Below, one piece after another: positions 1 to 10,215 of a stretch of 64,000 bases of DNA (position 1 is its first letter; every line of letters starts with the position of its first letter). The position numbers were made by a program, and so were the translations under genes. The DNA comes from Desmodus rotundus (Eukaryota > Chordata > Mammalia > Chiroptera > Phyllostomidae). The DNA is taken from the NCBI RefSeq assembly GCF_022682495.2, contig NC_071389.1:184745556-184809555 (forward strand), written 5' to 3'. The notes below the pieces were generated by a model. The model was given only the letters and a program-made list of their open reading frames with translations. It had not been told where the DNA came from and made no database searches.

Positions 1-185
1 GTAGGCATTGCTTCTCAGCTCTGGCTGCACATTTCACCCGGGAGCTACCAAAAATTCCAATGCCCAGGCCCTAAGGTGTTTTGATTCAGTTGGTAGGGGC
101 TGAGGGCCAGGTGCCTGTGTTTCTTAAAAGCTCCCCAGATGGTTTTCATGAGCAGCCAGGGCTGAGACCTCTACTCCAGGAACAG
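1..185 (-). mobile_element. MER5-type hAT-Charlie fragment
   Basis: A non-autonomous hAT-Charlie DNA transposon relic. The order of motifs follows MER5A/B read on the minus strand: a cacctgg-like block turned into 'cacccgggagct', a GC-rich 'cccaggccct' block, the 'gattcagttggtagggg' block and 'aagctccccagatg'. The copy is strongly diverged and has no intact terminal repeats, so it is old. The left edge of the window may cut it. It has no coding potential. Confidence 0.6.
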
Positions 186-1690
186 GGTGAGTGTGTCTCC
201 TAAAAACACAACTGCAGTTGTGAAAGAGTCTTTAGCCCCCTGTTTTTGTAAGGTTAGAATCCCTCCTTGGCCGGGAAACACACAGACTGCAGTTATTTAT
301 TGAGACCAAACTACTGAGTCACTTGGATGAAAATGTGAGACTTTAAGACTCCCCAGCATCACTTCACTAAGAACAGACCACGTCACAGAAACTGGAACAG
401 TTTCTTGAAGGGCGTGGCTGAAGACATTGACAAAAGCAGAGGCGAAACCCTTTGTGGGGTCACTCACAGAGCACGGGGGGTGAGCCAGGTGAAGACGTGT
501 TTGCACATTGTAATGGAATAAAAAAGGCCTTGGTGAGAAGGTGGTGGGGGTTAGTGGTACTAAATGGTGTTAACTTTTAAAGAGAACTTGTAGGAAACCA
601 TCCCGAGGACTCTGAAGGATGATACATCTGTAAGGAGTTGTTATTTTTGTTAACATTATGGTCAGGGCAGGCGCGCTCTATCTCAAGCACTCTGAGGAAG
701 AGAGTAGCTCCGTGAGACTACACAGAAAACAAAAAGGCAAAGTTTATCAAGTCTGATCCTGATTTTGCAGCTAACACCTTTCTTCCTCCCTCTCTTTTCC
801 ACCTTGGGATGTAAGCGAAGTGAGTGAGGTGTCAAATTAGCTTCAAACTGCATCTCCGCGTGACAACTTTAGGTGAGCATCAGCTAGTACAAGCCCATGT
901 AAGGGTGTTTTTGAGAAATCTTATTAGGATTGGGGTAAATGTTGTCGATGTTGCAGTTTTTTAGAGGATCACAGTGTATATCTGGTAAATAAGCCATTTT
1001 TAATTTGCATCCTGCACCTCCAGTCCTTCTGGATAGAAATGAACTTTTGCATTGTGTACTAATTTGGGCATTGCTGCTTTGCAGTCTATAAACCCGCTGA
1101 AGTTTCTTTTGTGTTCAGAAATAATTTGCTAAGCAAATCTGTGATCTGCCAAAGATCACTCCAGTTAATCTTTGAAAGGAAATAAGTATTTTTAAGCACT
1201 TAAGTGACACATGTTACAAATCACACGACTCAGGAACTAGCTAGCTACAAAGGAATCTTATCTGTTCACTGAAGTTGGGCCGGCGGGACCTCTAGTGGCT
1301 GTGGCTAGTTAGCAGTTAGACTTGGTGTTCACATTTTCGAAAGTACAAATTGTATTTTTTCACATTCTGCTTGTATAATTTAGACTAATACCCCCTAACA
1401 ATCCCTAAATAATTAAGTTTTGTATGTTCCAATTCCTAGGAGTTCAAATTGTATCGAGTTCTGTGTACACATTTCTAGGGGGAGTCCTCTCAAAGCAAAC
1501 GGTTTCAGATTCCCTGGCAAAATGGACACTTGGACCTCTTAAAGTAATGCTGTCCTTGAAGCATGCAACCAGGTCAATTAATGTTTTTGATTGGTTCCTG
1601 ACTAGACTACTACCAATTTGTGCACTCAGATAGTACGCTGATATCTCTAAACAGCCATTTGTACTTGGAATCCGATCTTTGAAAGAACAG
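186..1690. other. unique non-coding DNA, no gene seen
   Basis: No repeat family, exon-like frame or RNA gene was recognised here. Composition is mixed, with stops in all frames at normal density. One CTCF-like motif lies near 1287-1298 on the minus strand and is listed separately. The segment could be intron or intergenic DNA; nothing in it decides which. Confidence 0.5.
1287..1298 (-). promoter_or_regulatory. possible CTCF-binding motif
   Basis: Read on the minus strand, the bases CCACTAGAGGTC differ at one core position from the CTCF core CCASYAGRKGGC. CTCF is the vertebrate insulator and loop-anchor protein. A single motif match is weak evidence, because such matches arise by chance and occupancy cannot be seen. 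Confidence 0.25.
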
Positions 1691-2289
1691 CCAAGGGTGA
1701 TTTTCAGCAGCGGCACCACTGGGGGCAGGGGAAGGGGAAGGGGGAGAGGGTTCTGACTATATTTGTGCTGCATCCCACAGCGGAGCCCAGGCCCCGCCCC
1801 GGCAGGCCTGCAGTTACCTCTGACCCTTCTCTTCTGCCAGTGGGGTCCTGTGGGGTCCCCTGGCTGGTAGGTGCTGTATCCCATCCAGACAGGCATCCTC
1901 AGCCTAGCCTGATGGCCCCTCTGCTCCTGTCTTTGCTCCCCCTGTAGGGAGGGTGGCATAGAGGGTGGTCATGGGCGTGGGCAGGGGGCCAGATGGGAGC
2001 CTGAACTTGTGGTCACACACAGAGGATGCAGCCTGTGCTGTGGGGAGGGTGAGGGGGGAGCAAAGTACGAGAGAAGAAAGACCCCTTTCCTCTTCCTCCA
2101 ATCTAGGGGTCAAGTGTGTGCCAGCCCTGGGCTCTCTCAGGGCTCAGTGGACAGTATCATGTTTTCAAGGTGCTTGGTCATCAAGGTTATGCTCTCTTAC
2201 ATGCTTTCGTAGCTTCCTGTACTTGTCCCTAGCAGCACTTATTACTACTACGGCAAATTATTTGTTTATTATGATCTCTCCCAGGTGAT
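1691..2289. other. GC-rich unique stretch with G-run
   Basis: A GC-rich interval with no recognised repeat. It contains a purine-rich G-run (1721-1750) with five runs of three or more G separated by one to three bases, fitting an intramolecular G-quadruplex. Short open frames cross the interval on both strands. Their products are low-complexity (Pro/Leu and Arg/Gln rich), which is what G/C-rich non-coding DNA gives, so I do not call a gene. Confidence 0.45.
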
Positions 2290-2400
2290 TATAAACTTCA
2301 GGAGGGCAGAGACTGGTGTCTGTCCTATTTAATTTTGTATCCTTATGCAGGAGGCCTGGACATACAGTTGGTACTCAATAAATATTTGTTAAATGGGATG
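2290..2400 (+). mobile_element. L2 LINE 3' end
   Basis: The segment carries the L2 3'-end signature: 'ggagggcagagac' followed by 'gtactcaataaatatttgtt' before an A-rich end. L2 is an extinct non-LTR retrotransposon of mammals. Only the 3' untranslated end remains, with no reverse transcriptase sequence. It is an old, 5'-truncated relic. Confidence 0.75.
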
Positions 2401-2690
2401 AAAAGCACAGAAATGATCTTCAAAAGTAACCTAACATCTAGGAAGAAAAATAAATAAATCGTGGAGATCCATTTGGTCAAATACATCATTGAAAACATGT
2501 GAAGATCAGGGGAGGGGGGCGGGGGTTGGGTGGAGGTGGGCGAAGTCAAGGGAAAATGGGGGCATCTCTAGTAGTGTCAACAATAAAAAAATATATACTG
2601 ACATTGAGAAGTGCCCATAATGTAAGGTTAAGTGAAAAAAGAGTAGGATTCAAAAATTAATACATGGCATGATTTCTTTTTTCTTTTTTT
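2401..2690. other. unique DNA with G-rich block
   Basis: Short unassigned interval. It holds a G-rich block at 2509-2540 with at least four G-runs of three to six, which could form a G-quadruplex, and an A-rich patch near 2580-2600. No gene or repeat family was recognised. Confidence 0.4.
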
Positions 2691-3330
2691 GGCACAAAAA
2701 CTATAGAGTAGATTCTTACAATTCATGGTAGTTGTGTTCTATAAAGCCACCAGGAACAATGAATTACCAAATACTCACTCATTGCTCCTGGGGGAAATAC
2801 AGCCTTTGGTCACATATTTGTCAACTGAATAATGTATAACTTCTTCTATGCGTGTTTCTGTTTAAAAACACCTTCTTTTCCCTGCATTGTTGTTTCATTA
2901 ATACTGAATGCCCTGCCAATGGCACCGTAACTCACATCTGCATGAAGCTTTTCTAACGTGTATTTTCCCGCAGACACGTCACAGCCTTGTGCTTGGAAGC
3001 ACTGGACAGCACTTCGGCACTGTAACTGGGGGTCCTTTTAAACAATGAAATCGCCAAGAAAAGAACAAAAATAAGAAAAATGTGGCTCCAGGTAGACTGC
3101 GAAAAGGTTGCTTGCTCCCAGCGCGAGAGCAGAAACCGCAAGGCAGGGTGTGGCACCCTTCGGCCTTGGCTGGGAGTGGGTGCGGAGGGAGACTCGGACT
3201 TCCTGCCGCTCTGGGCTTGTCCACAGTGGCCAGCGAGGCACTGTGAGAATGGATTCTGGGTCATAATTAAGTTTTAGTTGTAGCTGAATCCACAAACATG
3301 GAATCTGTAATGGTGAGCTTTGACTGTGTG
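2690..3330 (+). mobile_element. ancient DNA transposon relic, family uncertain
   Basis: The left part ('tcatggtagttgtgttctataaag', then 'gaattaccaaatactcactcattgct') and the right part ('aatccacaaacatggaatctgt', then 'gactgtgtgt') resemble the two ends of an old medium-reiteration DNA transposon of mammals that I remember but cannot name with certainty (hAT-Tip100 or Tc2-like). The middle is GC-richer and unassigned. Apparent open frames on both strands here have no coding look. Confidence 0.4.
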
Positions 3331-4029
3331 TACTCAAAAAAACCACAAACAACCAAAAAAACCCAAAACCCCAACAAACAACCAACTGAGGGCAAAAATG
3401 CCCTCAGGGTAGTAGGATTATGGTGAAAAACACTTTTTTTTTCCTTAATGCTTTTCTACAATTTTCCAAATTTCAAATATGCACATGTATTCTGTGACAT
3501 GTCACAGAATCAGGACAGTATCAAGACTTGTGATATTTTATAGCTCTATAAAGAAACAATATTTTATAGCTATAACAATAAACATTATCTTTCTTATATT
3601 AAGAATTAGCAAAATGTGATGGGCAGGATACATAGAAAGTTTAGCAAGAGGTTAGTTAGTTGGGCAGCTGTTGCATAGCAAGTTTAAAAATAAAAAGCCA
3701 AAACTATACCGATCTGTTAGTTTAAAAAACATACTGAGCCATAAGTTTGAAAGATGTTTGGAACTCCCCCTTACACGATGTTTTTGAATGGCCAATGTGC
3801 CGTTCAGTAGTCAAGAGCAGGGCTTCAGACTGACCAAGAGCAAGAGACAGAAAAAGGATAAGATGCAGCTCTGCAAACATCACTCAGTCATCTAACGGAG
3901 GCCCTGCATCAGGGATGCTTTCTCTGGGAATCCCCACTCTTCGCTGAGTCTGGGCCAGGTGACCCTCAGCAAAGTGTCCCTTCTTCCATAGCACTTCCCA
4001 CACTGTGTTGGAATGACCTTCGTATGCGT
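3331..4029. other. unique DNA with A/C-rich run and palindrome
   Basis: No gene is seen. 3336-3385 is a low-complexity A- and C-rich run. 3489-3510 is a perfect 22-base palindrome centred on CATG. 3533-3580 contains two copies of an 'atattttatagct' motif about 30 bases apart. The remainder is AT-rich and unassigned. Confidence 0.45.
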
Positions 4030-4150
4030 CTGCATCCCCAACCGGACTTTAAGTTCTCCGAGGCAAGGGCTGAGAGTAGCTTCTTCACTCTCACCTTCCA
4101 CCAGCTAGCACAGTGCTTGGCACACAGTGAGCGTCAATCCGTATTAGGTA
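4030..4150 (+). mobile_element. L2 LINE 3' end
   Basis: Matches the L2 3' end: 'ttctccgaggcaaggg', then 'cagtgcttggcacacagtgagc' and the degenerate 'gtcaatccgtatt' where 'gctcaataaat' is expected. Heavily mutated and 5'-truncated. It is flanked by unassigned DNA. Confidence 0.65.
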
Positions 4151-4624
4151 GAATGATCATTCACCAAGCACTCCAGGAGACAGCGACTCTTGTCAGTGGT
4201 CATCTTTACATCTGAACCATCAAAACCTCATCGAGTTGAACAGTTCAAATGAGAAAATTTTATAGACTTTAAAAAAAGGACAAGATTTCGTATATTTAGG
4301 CAGACAGAGACCGAGGAAATAAAGATCTGCCTCAGAATGAAAAGCAAATAAAATCCTTGTTTCCTTTTACATTCCTACAATGGTACATTCTGTTCAGTAG
4401 TCTTCTGGTTTGTGATTACTGGGGAGCACACAGCTATTTCTTGACTTGTCCATAAACAAAGATAGCAGAGCACAATTCCTGAAGTGTGCACCTGTTTAAT
4501 GAGGCAGATGGGACTGGATCTTGTTCAGCCTTTAATCTATTTCCTTAGGCATCTGAGTGTTCCAAACTCAAGGCTATTTCAGTAGCTTTCTATTTGCAAT
4601 GTGTGATTTTATAAAATGATTGCT
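4151..4624. other. unique AT-rich DNA
   Basis: No gene or recognised repeat. AT-rich sequence with frequent stops in all frames. It ends where the MLT1 LTR begins. Confidence 0.45.
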
Positions 4625-5262
4625 GTATCAGTTTTCTACGGCTGCTGTAACAAATTACTAAAAAACTAATGACTTAACACATTTATTGTCTTACAGTTAT
4701 ATAGATCAGAAGTCCTGTGTGGGTTTCGATGGGCAAAGATCAAGGTGTCGACAAGGTGCATTCTATTCTCGATTTCCTTACATTTTCCTTCATAAGAGGC
4801 TGCCTGATTTCCTTCACTTGTGCCCATCTTCTCTCATCTGCAAAGCCACCAACACCAGGCTGGTTCTCATGCTGCCATCTACCCGTTCCCTCCTCTGATA
4901 TTCTCTTCCATTGTCAAGGACCCTTGTGATACATTGGGCCCATTGGGAGAGGGGGAGGGAGAGAGAAAGAGAGGGAGAGAAACATCAGTCAGTTGCCTCT
5001 CACCCACCCCAAACTGGGAGCCTGGCCCACAACCCAGGCATGTGCCCTGACTGGGAATTGAACCTGTGACCTTTTAGTTTGCAGGCCAGTGCTCAATCCA
5101 CTGAGCATCACCAGCCAGGGCACAATCTATTTTAAAGTCAAATGTTTAGCAACCTTATTTCCATCTGCAAACTTAATTTACCTTTGCCACATGACCTCAC
5201 ATGCTCACAGGTTGGTGGATGAAAATGTGGACGTCTTTGGGCCATTTTTCTGCCTGCTACAA
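4625..5262 (+). mobile_element. MLT1 LTR (ERVL-MaLR), split by a SINE
   Basis: Begins with TGTATCAGTTTTCTA, ends with CTACA, and keeps the MLT1 order: 'gctgctgtaacaaatta', 'ttattgtcttacag', 'gatcaaggtgtcgacaa', 'aaggacccttgtga', 'cattgggccca' and, after the SINE, 'tttagcaacctta' and 'catctgcaaacttaattt'. MLT1 is a solo LTR of the extinct MaLR retrotransposons. The VES SINE at 4946-5121 lies inside it, so the LTR came first. No internal viral genes are present. Short open frames over this segment are by-products. Confidence 0.88.
4946..5121 (-). mobile_element. VES SINE (bat tRNA-derived), nested
   Basis: On the minus strand this starts with GCCCTGGCTGGTGATGCTCAG, carries the tRNA-like head with a recognisable pol III B box (GGTTCAATTCCC, near 5050-5065), continues with 'gggcacatgcctgggttgtggg' and ends in the 'gtttctctccctctctttctc' tail. 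This is the VES family of bats, transcribed by RNA polymerase III and mobilised by L1. The usual TTTA/A-rich 3' tail is missing, so the copy is truncated or decayed at that end. It sits in an MLT1 LTR. Confidence 0.9.
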
Positions 5263-6329
5263 ACTATATATGCCTATCATTATACCTACACAAAATCTGA
5301 GAAATACAGGAAGTCACTTGAAAAACTGTGTTCTTATACCAAATCTGCTCCCCCATCTCCCTCCCCCAGAAAAAACAAAGAAAAACCATCCAAAGAATCA
5401 AACCACAGAAAGGAAAAAATGTAGAGTTTAAAAAGTCAACTTCTGCTTTTGTTATATGGATTTAAGATATTAAGATTCATAGTATCTCTTGTGTGGGTGT
5501 TTATGTACAGGAATCTAACTGCTCACAAGTTATTTCCATGAAGTGAACACACATGATCCTGTTACAAGCTGTCCACTGTTTGCCTGAATTTGTGCATACA
5601 AACTGTCTAAAACCTCTCTTCTTAATCATTCCTCTCTCAGGAATTTTGTTCATCTTTCTAATTTGACCACACAGGGCTTCCCCATCCCCCACCATTTTTT
5701 TTTTTTAACAGGAAGCGCAGAGACAGACCCTAGCCAGCCCCAGGAAAAGTGCTCAGTGACTGGTAATTGGCGTGAGCGAGAAGCTGTTCCATGTGGTTTA
5801 CGCAGGAGGTGAACACTGCAGATTCCGTGGCCCACATGTCCCCATCCTGCCCCACATCACACAGGTAACACACAAAAAGTAACAGAACTAGCAGCAGTCC
5901 GTATTCTAGTCACCCTCCCCCGCCCCCCTGCCCTGCCGGCTACAAACTGCAAGCGTATGGAAACATTTGTTGTGTTGGGTTTTGAGTGAAACCAGAATCA
6001 ATAAGAAATTTGTTTCCCGTGCATTCCTAAATACATCCACGGTGTGGATGTGGATCAGCAGGGATGGTGTGAGGCTGCCACACTCGAGCAGGGCTTCCGC
6101 GCGGCCCACATCAACCCTTCCGCTGCTCCTGAGCAATGCGGACACGTTGTAAAGCTCACGTGCTCCTGAAGTCAGACGTTGCCAGCAACGTCAGTCCAGA
6201 TGCTTGCAGAAGGTTCAGTTTTCCATCTTCTCTTTTTTCAACAAATCCCTTTCCCCATCCTTCTGTCTGCCTATCTCCCTTACCTGGCTATCTGTGAGGA
6301 GTGGACATGGGTTTTGCCTCCTCTCCACC
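5263..6329. other. unique non-coding DNA
   Basis: No gene or repeat family recognised. There is a T-run near 5695-5706 and a C-rich patch near 5915-5935. Weak open frames of 60 to 80 codons occur on both strands, without splice-like borders or coding bias. Confidence 0.45.
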
Positions 6330-6760
6330 CACCCCATTCCTCCCCCCTTGTGAGGTGACCATGTGGTTGGGTGAATATTGATTAATCTTCACTAAGTCCA
6401 TCATGCTTTTTCTATCTCTCTTCTCTGTGAGGCAGAGCATTGCACATCATTTCCCTGGCAACAGAACCTCCATTTGGGCCAATTAGATGCCAGCAGAAGT
6501 TTGCTGGGGCTTGTAGTTAACATGTGCGCTCACTCTTACAGAGAGAGTTCCAGAGATCCTCCTTCTGTACCCCACATGGACTCTGGAAGCTTTCCAGCCA
6601 TCTTGTTATCAGCCTGACAAAGGAACCGGCCTAGAAGAATGACAGGGAAGTAGCTCTCCCTTCCCACCCCGCCTCCCTACACCTCTGAACTTCCATTTAT
6701 GTGGGACAGTATTGCCTTTTGGTTTAAGCCAGTTTGAGATGGGTTGTCTGTTACATTTAC
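6330..6760 (+). mobile_element. old interspersed repeat, possibly LTR-derived
   Basis: Carries motifs of a widespread mammalian medium-reiteration element: 'gaggtgaccatgtggttg', a 'ggccaattagatgccagcagaag' block and a 3' end 'ttaagccagtttgagatgggttgtctgttac'. The segment at 39380-39790 looks like another member. I remember the pattern but not the family name. It may be a MaLR/ERVL-type LTR. No coding content. Confidence 0.45.
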
Positions 6761-7650
6761 TCATTCATTCCACAAATAATTACACGTGTCTACTGTGTAC
6801 TTGACACTGTTCCAGGTGTTTGTGTTACATCAGGGGACAAAACAAGCCCTCGTCATCTGCTATGAGGACATACCGTATTTTTTGGACCATAAGACACACC
6901 TAGGTTTTAGAGGAGGAAAATAGGAAAAAAAAATTTGAAGCAAAAAATATGGTAAAATATTTAATAACATCCTTTAAAGCAGAAATCCTGTAGCGAGCCA
7001 GGCAAGCTACATTTGGACTATAAGACACACCCTCATTTTCCTCCCAAATTTGGGGAAAAGGTGCGTCTTATAGTCCGAACAATACGGTAAATAAGAAGAT
7101 AATGTAATAAACTGGGAAACTCAGACGTGCAGCAGCGGCACTGAGTAGAGACAGAGGAGGGAAAACGGAAAACTAGGCAACGAAAGGAGCACCGGGACCG
7201 AAGGGAGTAGCTGATGCAGCTCTGCGGATGAAGTGTGCACATGTGGGTGTCTGGGGAAGAACCTTGTGGGCAGAGGCAGCAGCCAAAGCAAAGACTCTAA
7301 GTTGGGAGCTTCCCTGGAGTGAGGGAGTAGCACGGACACCGGGATGGTGGAGTGAGGGGAAGGAGGGCAGAGGACCACAGGGAACCCTGGGGGTCTTCTA
7401 GGCCAGTGAAGGATTTTGGCTTTTACTCTGAGTGCAGTGGGGAACCACTGAGGGTTCAGAGCAGAGGAGAGGCCGCCATTCCTTCGGGAAAGGCTTTGAA
7501 GAGGAGCGGGAGGTGCAGGAAGCCCCCTGGGAGGTCACAGTCTAGCTGCAGGGTGGTTGTGATGAAGGTGATGGCCATGTCTGGTGGGCAGGGTTTTCTG
7601 ACAGTGCGTGTGGGGTGGAGAGAAAGAACAGAGTCAAGGATGACTGCCCC
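6761..7650 (-). mobile_element. L2 LINE, antisense, split by a MITE
   Basis: Antisense L2: 'tcattcattccacaaataatta', 'tactgtgtacttgacactgttccaggtgtttg', then after the insertion 'agtgaaggattttggcttttactctgagtgcagtgggg' and 'gagtcaaggatgactgcc', in the order expected for the L2 reverse-transcriptase 3' half and 3' UTR on the minus strand. The small transposon at 6871-7089 interrupts it. Frames are destroyed. The 120-codon forward open frame near 7352-7714 lies mostly in this relic. Confidence 0.7.
6871..7089. mobile_element. non-autonomous DNA transposon (MITE) with TA flanks
   Basis: The left end starts TACCGTATTTTTTGGACC and continues 'ataagacacacc'. The right end, read in reverse complement, starts TACCGTATTGTTCGGACT and continues 'ataagacgcacc'. 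These are terminal inverted repeats of about 30 bases or more with TA at both outer edges, as expected for a Tc1/mariner-type target duplication. The interior is AT-rich with no transposase. The insertion splits an older antisense L2. I cannot name the superfamily with certainty. A related end occurs at 54293. Confidence 0.75.
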
Positions 7651-8589
7651 TGCAAGCAGTCTAACTCATTCCCTCAAATTTTCCTGGCTTGCCTTATCCA
7701 TCATCAATGTATAAGCAACGTGTGCTACAAACCCTGGAAAAGTCCAACCAAACACAGCCACATGCAAACCGGTCATTTGATATGGAGGGCTTCACATCTT
7801 CTGTCAGTCCTCCCCCCCACATAAACAAAGTCTTTTTCTTGGCTGCTTGTAAAAGTAAAAATTATCCTCATTACTCAGATAGGGCCGAAGGGATGACTCT
7901 TCTGCCCTGGGCAGTAATGTCCTTGTCCTTTATCTTTGCAAGGTGCGGTTTCCCTTTATCTGGAGCCTTTCGCTGCTGGATGTGATGATGGTGTCCCTTC
8001 CTCGCTGATGGACTCAGCCTCCGTGATGGGATGTTTCCCCTGCAATTTTGCTGATGCATCATCTTAATTGTCTGGTTGTTACTGCCTTGTCACTTACCAA
8101 CTGGTGTGAGATAGTCTTTAGCTCTTCATCTGGAACAGAATTACAGCCTCTATCTTTAGAAATGATACATGCCGAGGATTATTCATGTTTGTAATTACGA
8201 ATCTTCTAGCAGAAGCACAATTATGAAAAACCTTCAGAAATGACATTTTGTCTCACATCACAGAACTTGCCGTTAGCCTCCCGTGTGGGTATTGCTTTTG
8301 TTGCAGTAATTCCCACCTGCATGTCAATTGTAACTTAACATTGTCTTTACACACTCTCTCTCTCTACCTGGTTGTGATGGTTGGGTCTCCTGCTGTTTAT
8401 CCGTAAATACTTTCCCCTCTGTTCTGAATCTTCCTGGGCTGTTTTCTGTGGTTGCAACCTAGGAAACCTAGGAAACAGCTGTGGCAACAACCCTTGTTGC
8501 CTGATGATAACCTGGGTGGGGGGCGGGGCTGGTTCATCTCTGGGGTAGAACCAGTGAGGGAAAGAGCTGGAGGGAGCTTTGGAGATCAT
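7651..8589. other. unique non-coding DNA
   Basis: No gene or repeat family recognised. The composition is ordinary. There is a short CT run near 8353-8366. Open frames of about 60 to 100 codons have no exon-like borders. Confidence 0.45.
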
Positions 8590-8995
8590 CCATTTTAGGG
8601 ATGAAGAAACAGGTTCTAAGACGTTGAGTGAATTTGCTCATGTTCACCTAGTTTCTTGTTGCTGGATTATGCTTGGGAGTAGCAGGTATAAATATGTTCA
8701 GGGATATTTTAAATCTTAGCAACTTGCAGTTTAAACCGATTAGCAATGACCTGGGCAACAGAGCTGGGTGGGGGGGGATGTGACCTTGTGTGCTCCTTCT
8801 GAGCCAGACATTGTACCAGGCGCTTTGTATCACAGTCCACACTACTGTCCACAGGAACCCAATGAGCTAGAAATTATTATAAAAATTTCAATAAAAAAAA
8901 AATGAGGCTCTTGGAAGATTAAGCAACAGGTCCAAGAGCAACATAGTAATTAACCCGGTCTACTTGACGTCCCATCCTTTCTTTTTCTACTACAT
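8590..8995 (-). mobile_element. MIR SINE fragments, antisense
   Basis: The main piece (about 8790-8990) shows antisense MIR motifs: 'gagccagacattgtaccaggcgctttgtatc', 'aggaacccaatgagctagaaattatta', 'aatgaggctcttggaagattaagcaac' and 'taattaacccggtct'. A smaller piece near 8595-8655 ('gggatgaagaaacaggttctaag') may belong to another copy. MIR is an extinct tRNA-derived SINE moved by L2. Both are highly diverged. Confidence 0.6.
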
Positions 8996-9055
8996 TGGGA
9001 ACAGAATTATAGATAATATTCCGAACTGTTGAGGTACAAGCAGCATGAGCTATTT

Positions 9056-9190
9056 TTATTATTTTATTTTTCCCTTTATTCTTTTTATTGAATTTATTGG
9101 GGTGACAGTCGTTAACAAAATTATACAGGTTTCAGGTGCACAATTCCACAATGCATCATCTGTACACTGTATTGTGTCTTGCTTTTAAAG
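9056..9190 (-). mobile_element. short 5'-truncated L1 3' end
   Basis: After a T-rich start the sequence reads 'ttattgaatttattggggtgac', then 'ttaacaaaattatacaggtttcaggtgcacaattc', the antisense form of a common L1 3' UTR end. The flanks look like an imperfect target-site duplication: 'gaggtacaagcagcatgagcta' on the left and 'gaggtgcaagcatgggcta' on the right. This fits a target-primed L1 insertion that kept only about 130 bases. Confidence 0.72.
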
Positions 9191-9622
9191 GGTGAGGTGC
9201 AAGCATGGGCTACTTTTAAGGTGGCCTGGGAACCTAAAGTGTTTGGAAAAACATGAAGACGGTGTTAGAGACCCTATCTCACAATACGGGCCACTTCCTC
9301 AGGTCTGGGCAGCTGAGCAAACCAGATCCAGCTAAGCAATGCCACCCAAATGTTAAAAAAGAAAACTCAAAAACTAGGACACAGGAAGCCAGAGTATTTG
9401 CTCAATACACAAACGATGAGTTTTAACTATTTGAGGTTGTGTTGCACCTCATTGGTCCCTGTGTTCCAAAGTGGCTCTTGGCTGGTGGGGTAGGTGGAGG
9501 GTTAGAGGAGGAAGGAGCTGGAAAAGAAGAGATGGCATCTACATCTCTATGGAAAAGGACACAGCCCAGGGTTGCCTGTCAGTGAGTAAGAGGGCTGGAC
9601 TCCATAATAGGCTGTCTTCCTG

Positions 9623-9695
9623 AAATAACCTCAAACACTGGGCATCGGATGCGGGAGTGAAATGACTGCCTTTGTATTCTGTAGTCCTTTAGTTT
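9623..9695 (+). repeat. 73-bp direct repeat, copy 1
   Basis: Aligned without gaps to 10143-10215, this differs at about 7 of 73 positions by eye (around 90% identity). Both copies contain 'cactgggcatcgga' and end in 'gtagtcctttagttt'. The sequence is not one I recognise as a dispersed repeat. Confidence 0.85.
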
Positions 9696-10142
9696 TCAAG
9701 CTATTTCCACTGCCACTGCTGAAACAGAGAGAGAGCTGGAGAATCAAGGTCAGGAAATAGGATGGAGGTCAAGTATCCATTCAGGGAATCTACTGATTTT
9801 TCTGCTCTGTGTGCTCTCTGAATGAGTCCCCATTAATGGCAGGAGGTCATTCGGCAGGAACCCCAGTATACTTCATTCTCAAGAGATAGCTCTAGGAACA
9901 CTGGGATTAGCATTATGCCATGAGAAATCAGGAGCCATAACGATGGTGATGGCACTAGGAACTCTATCTACAAGGACAGTGGGAAGAGTTGAGACTGTGA
10001 AAGGCTGAAGGAAGGGGTGGTTGTCTTTCAAGAGGGCGACCGTGTCGAGTGAGGGGCAAAGTGAGAATAGCAAATGAAGATGCATTAAGACCGGAGGTAA
10101 GGTTTAAGGAGCAACTCCCTGAGAGTTTGGCTCCATAGTGCC

Positions 10143-10215
10143 AAATAACCTGAAACACTGGGCATCGGACATAGGAGTGAAATGACTGCCTTCTTATTCT
10201 GTAGTCCTTTAGTTT
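10143..10215 (+). repeat. 73-bp direct repeat, copy 2
   Basis: Second copy, 520 bases downstream of the first and in the same orientation. Similarity stops sharply on both sides. Either a segmental micro-duplication or two ends of an unidentified element would explain it. Confidence 0.85.

Noticed and set aside
1444..1959. Longest open frame in the window (171 codons, minus strand)
   Set aside because: The product is low-complexity (Pro/Leu run from the G-rich block, then mixed), lacks domains, and the DNA has no splice borders or conserved look. GC-rich DNA with few stops explains it.
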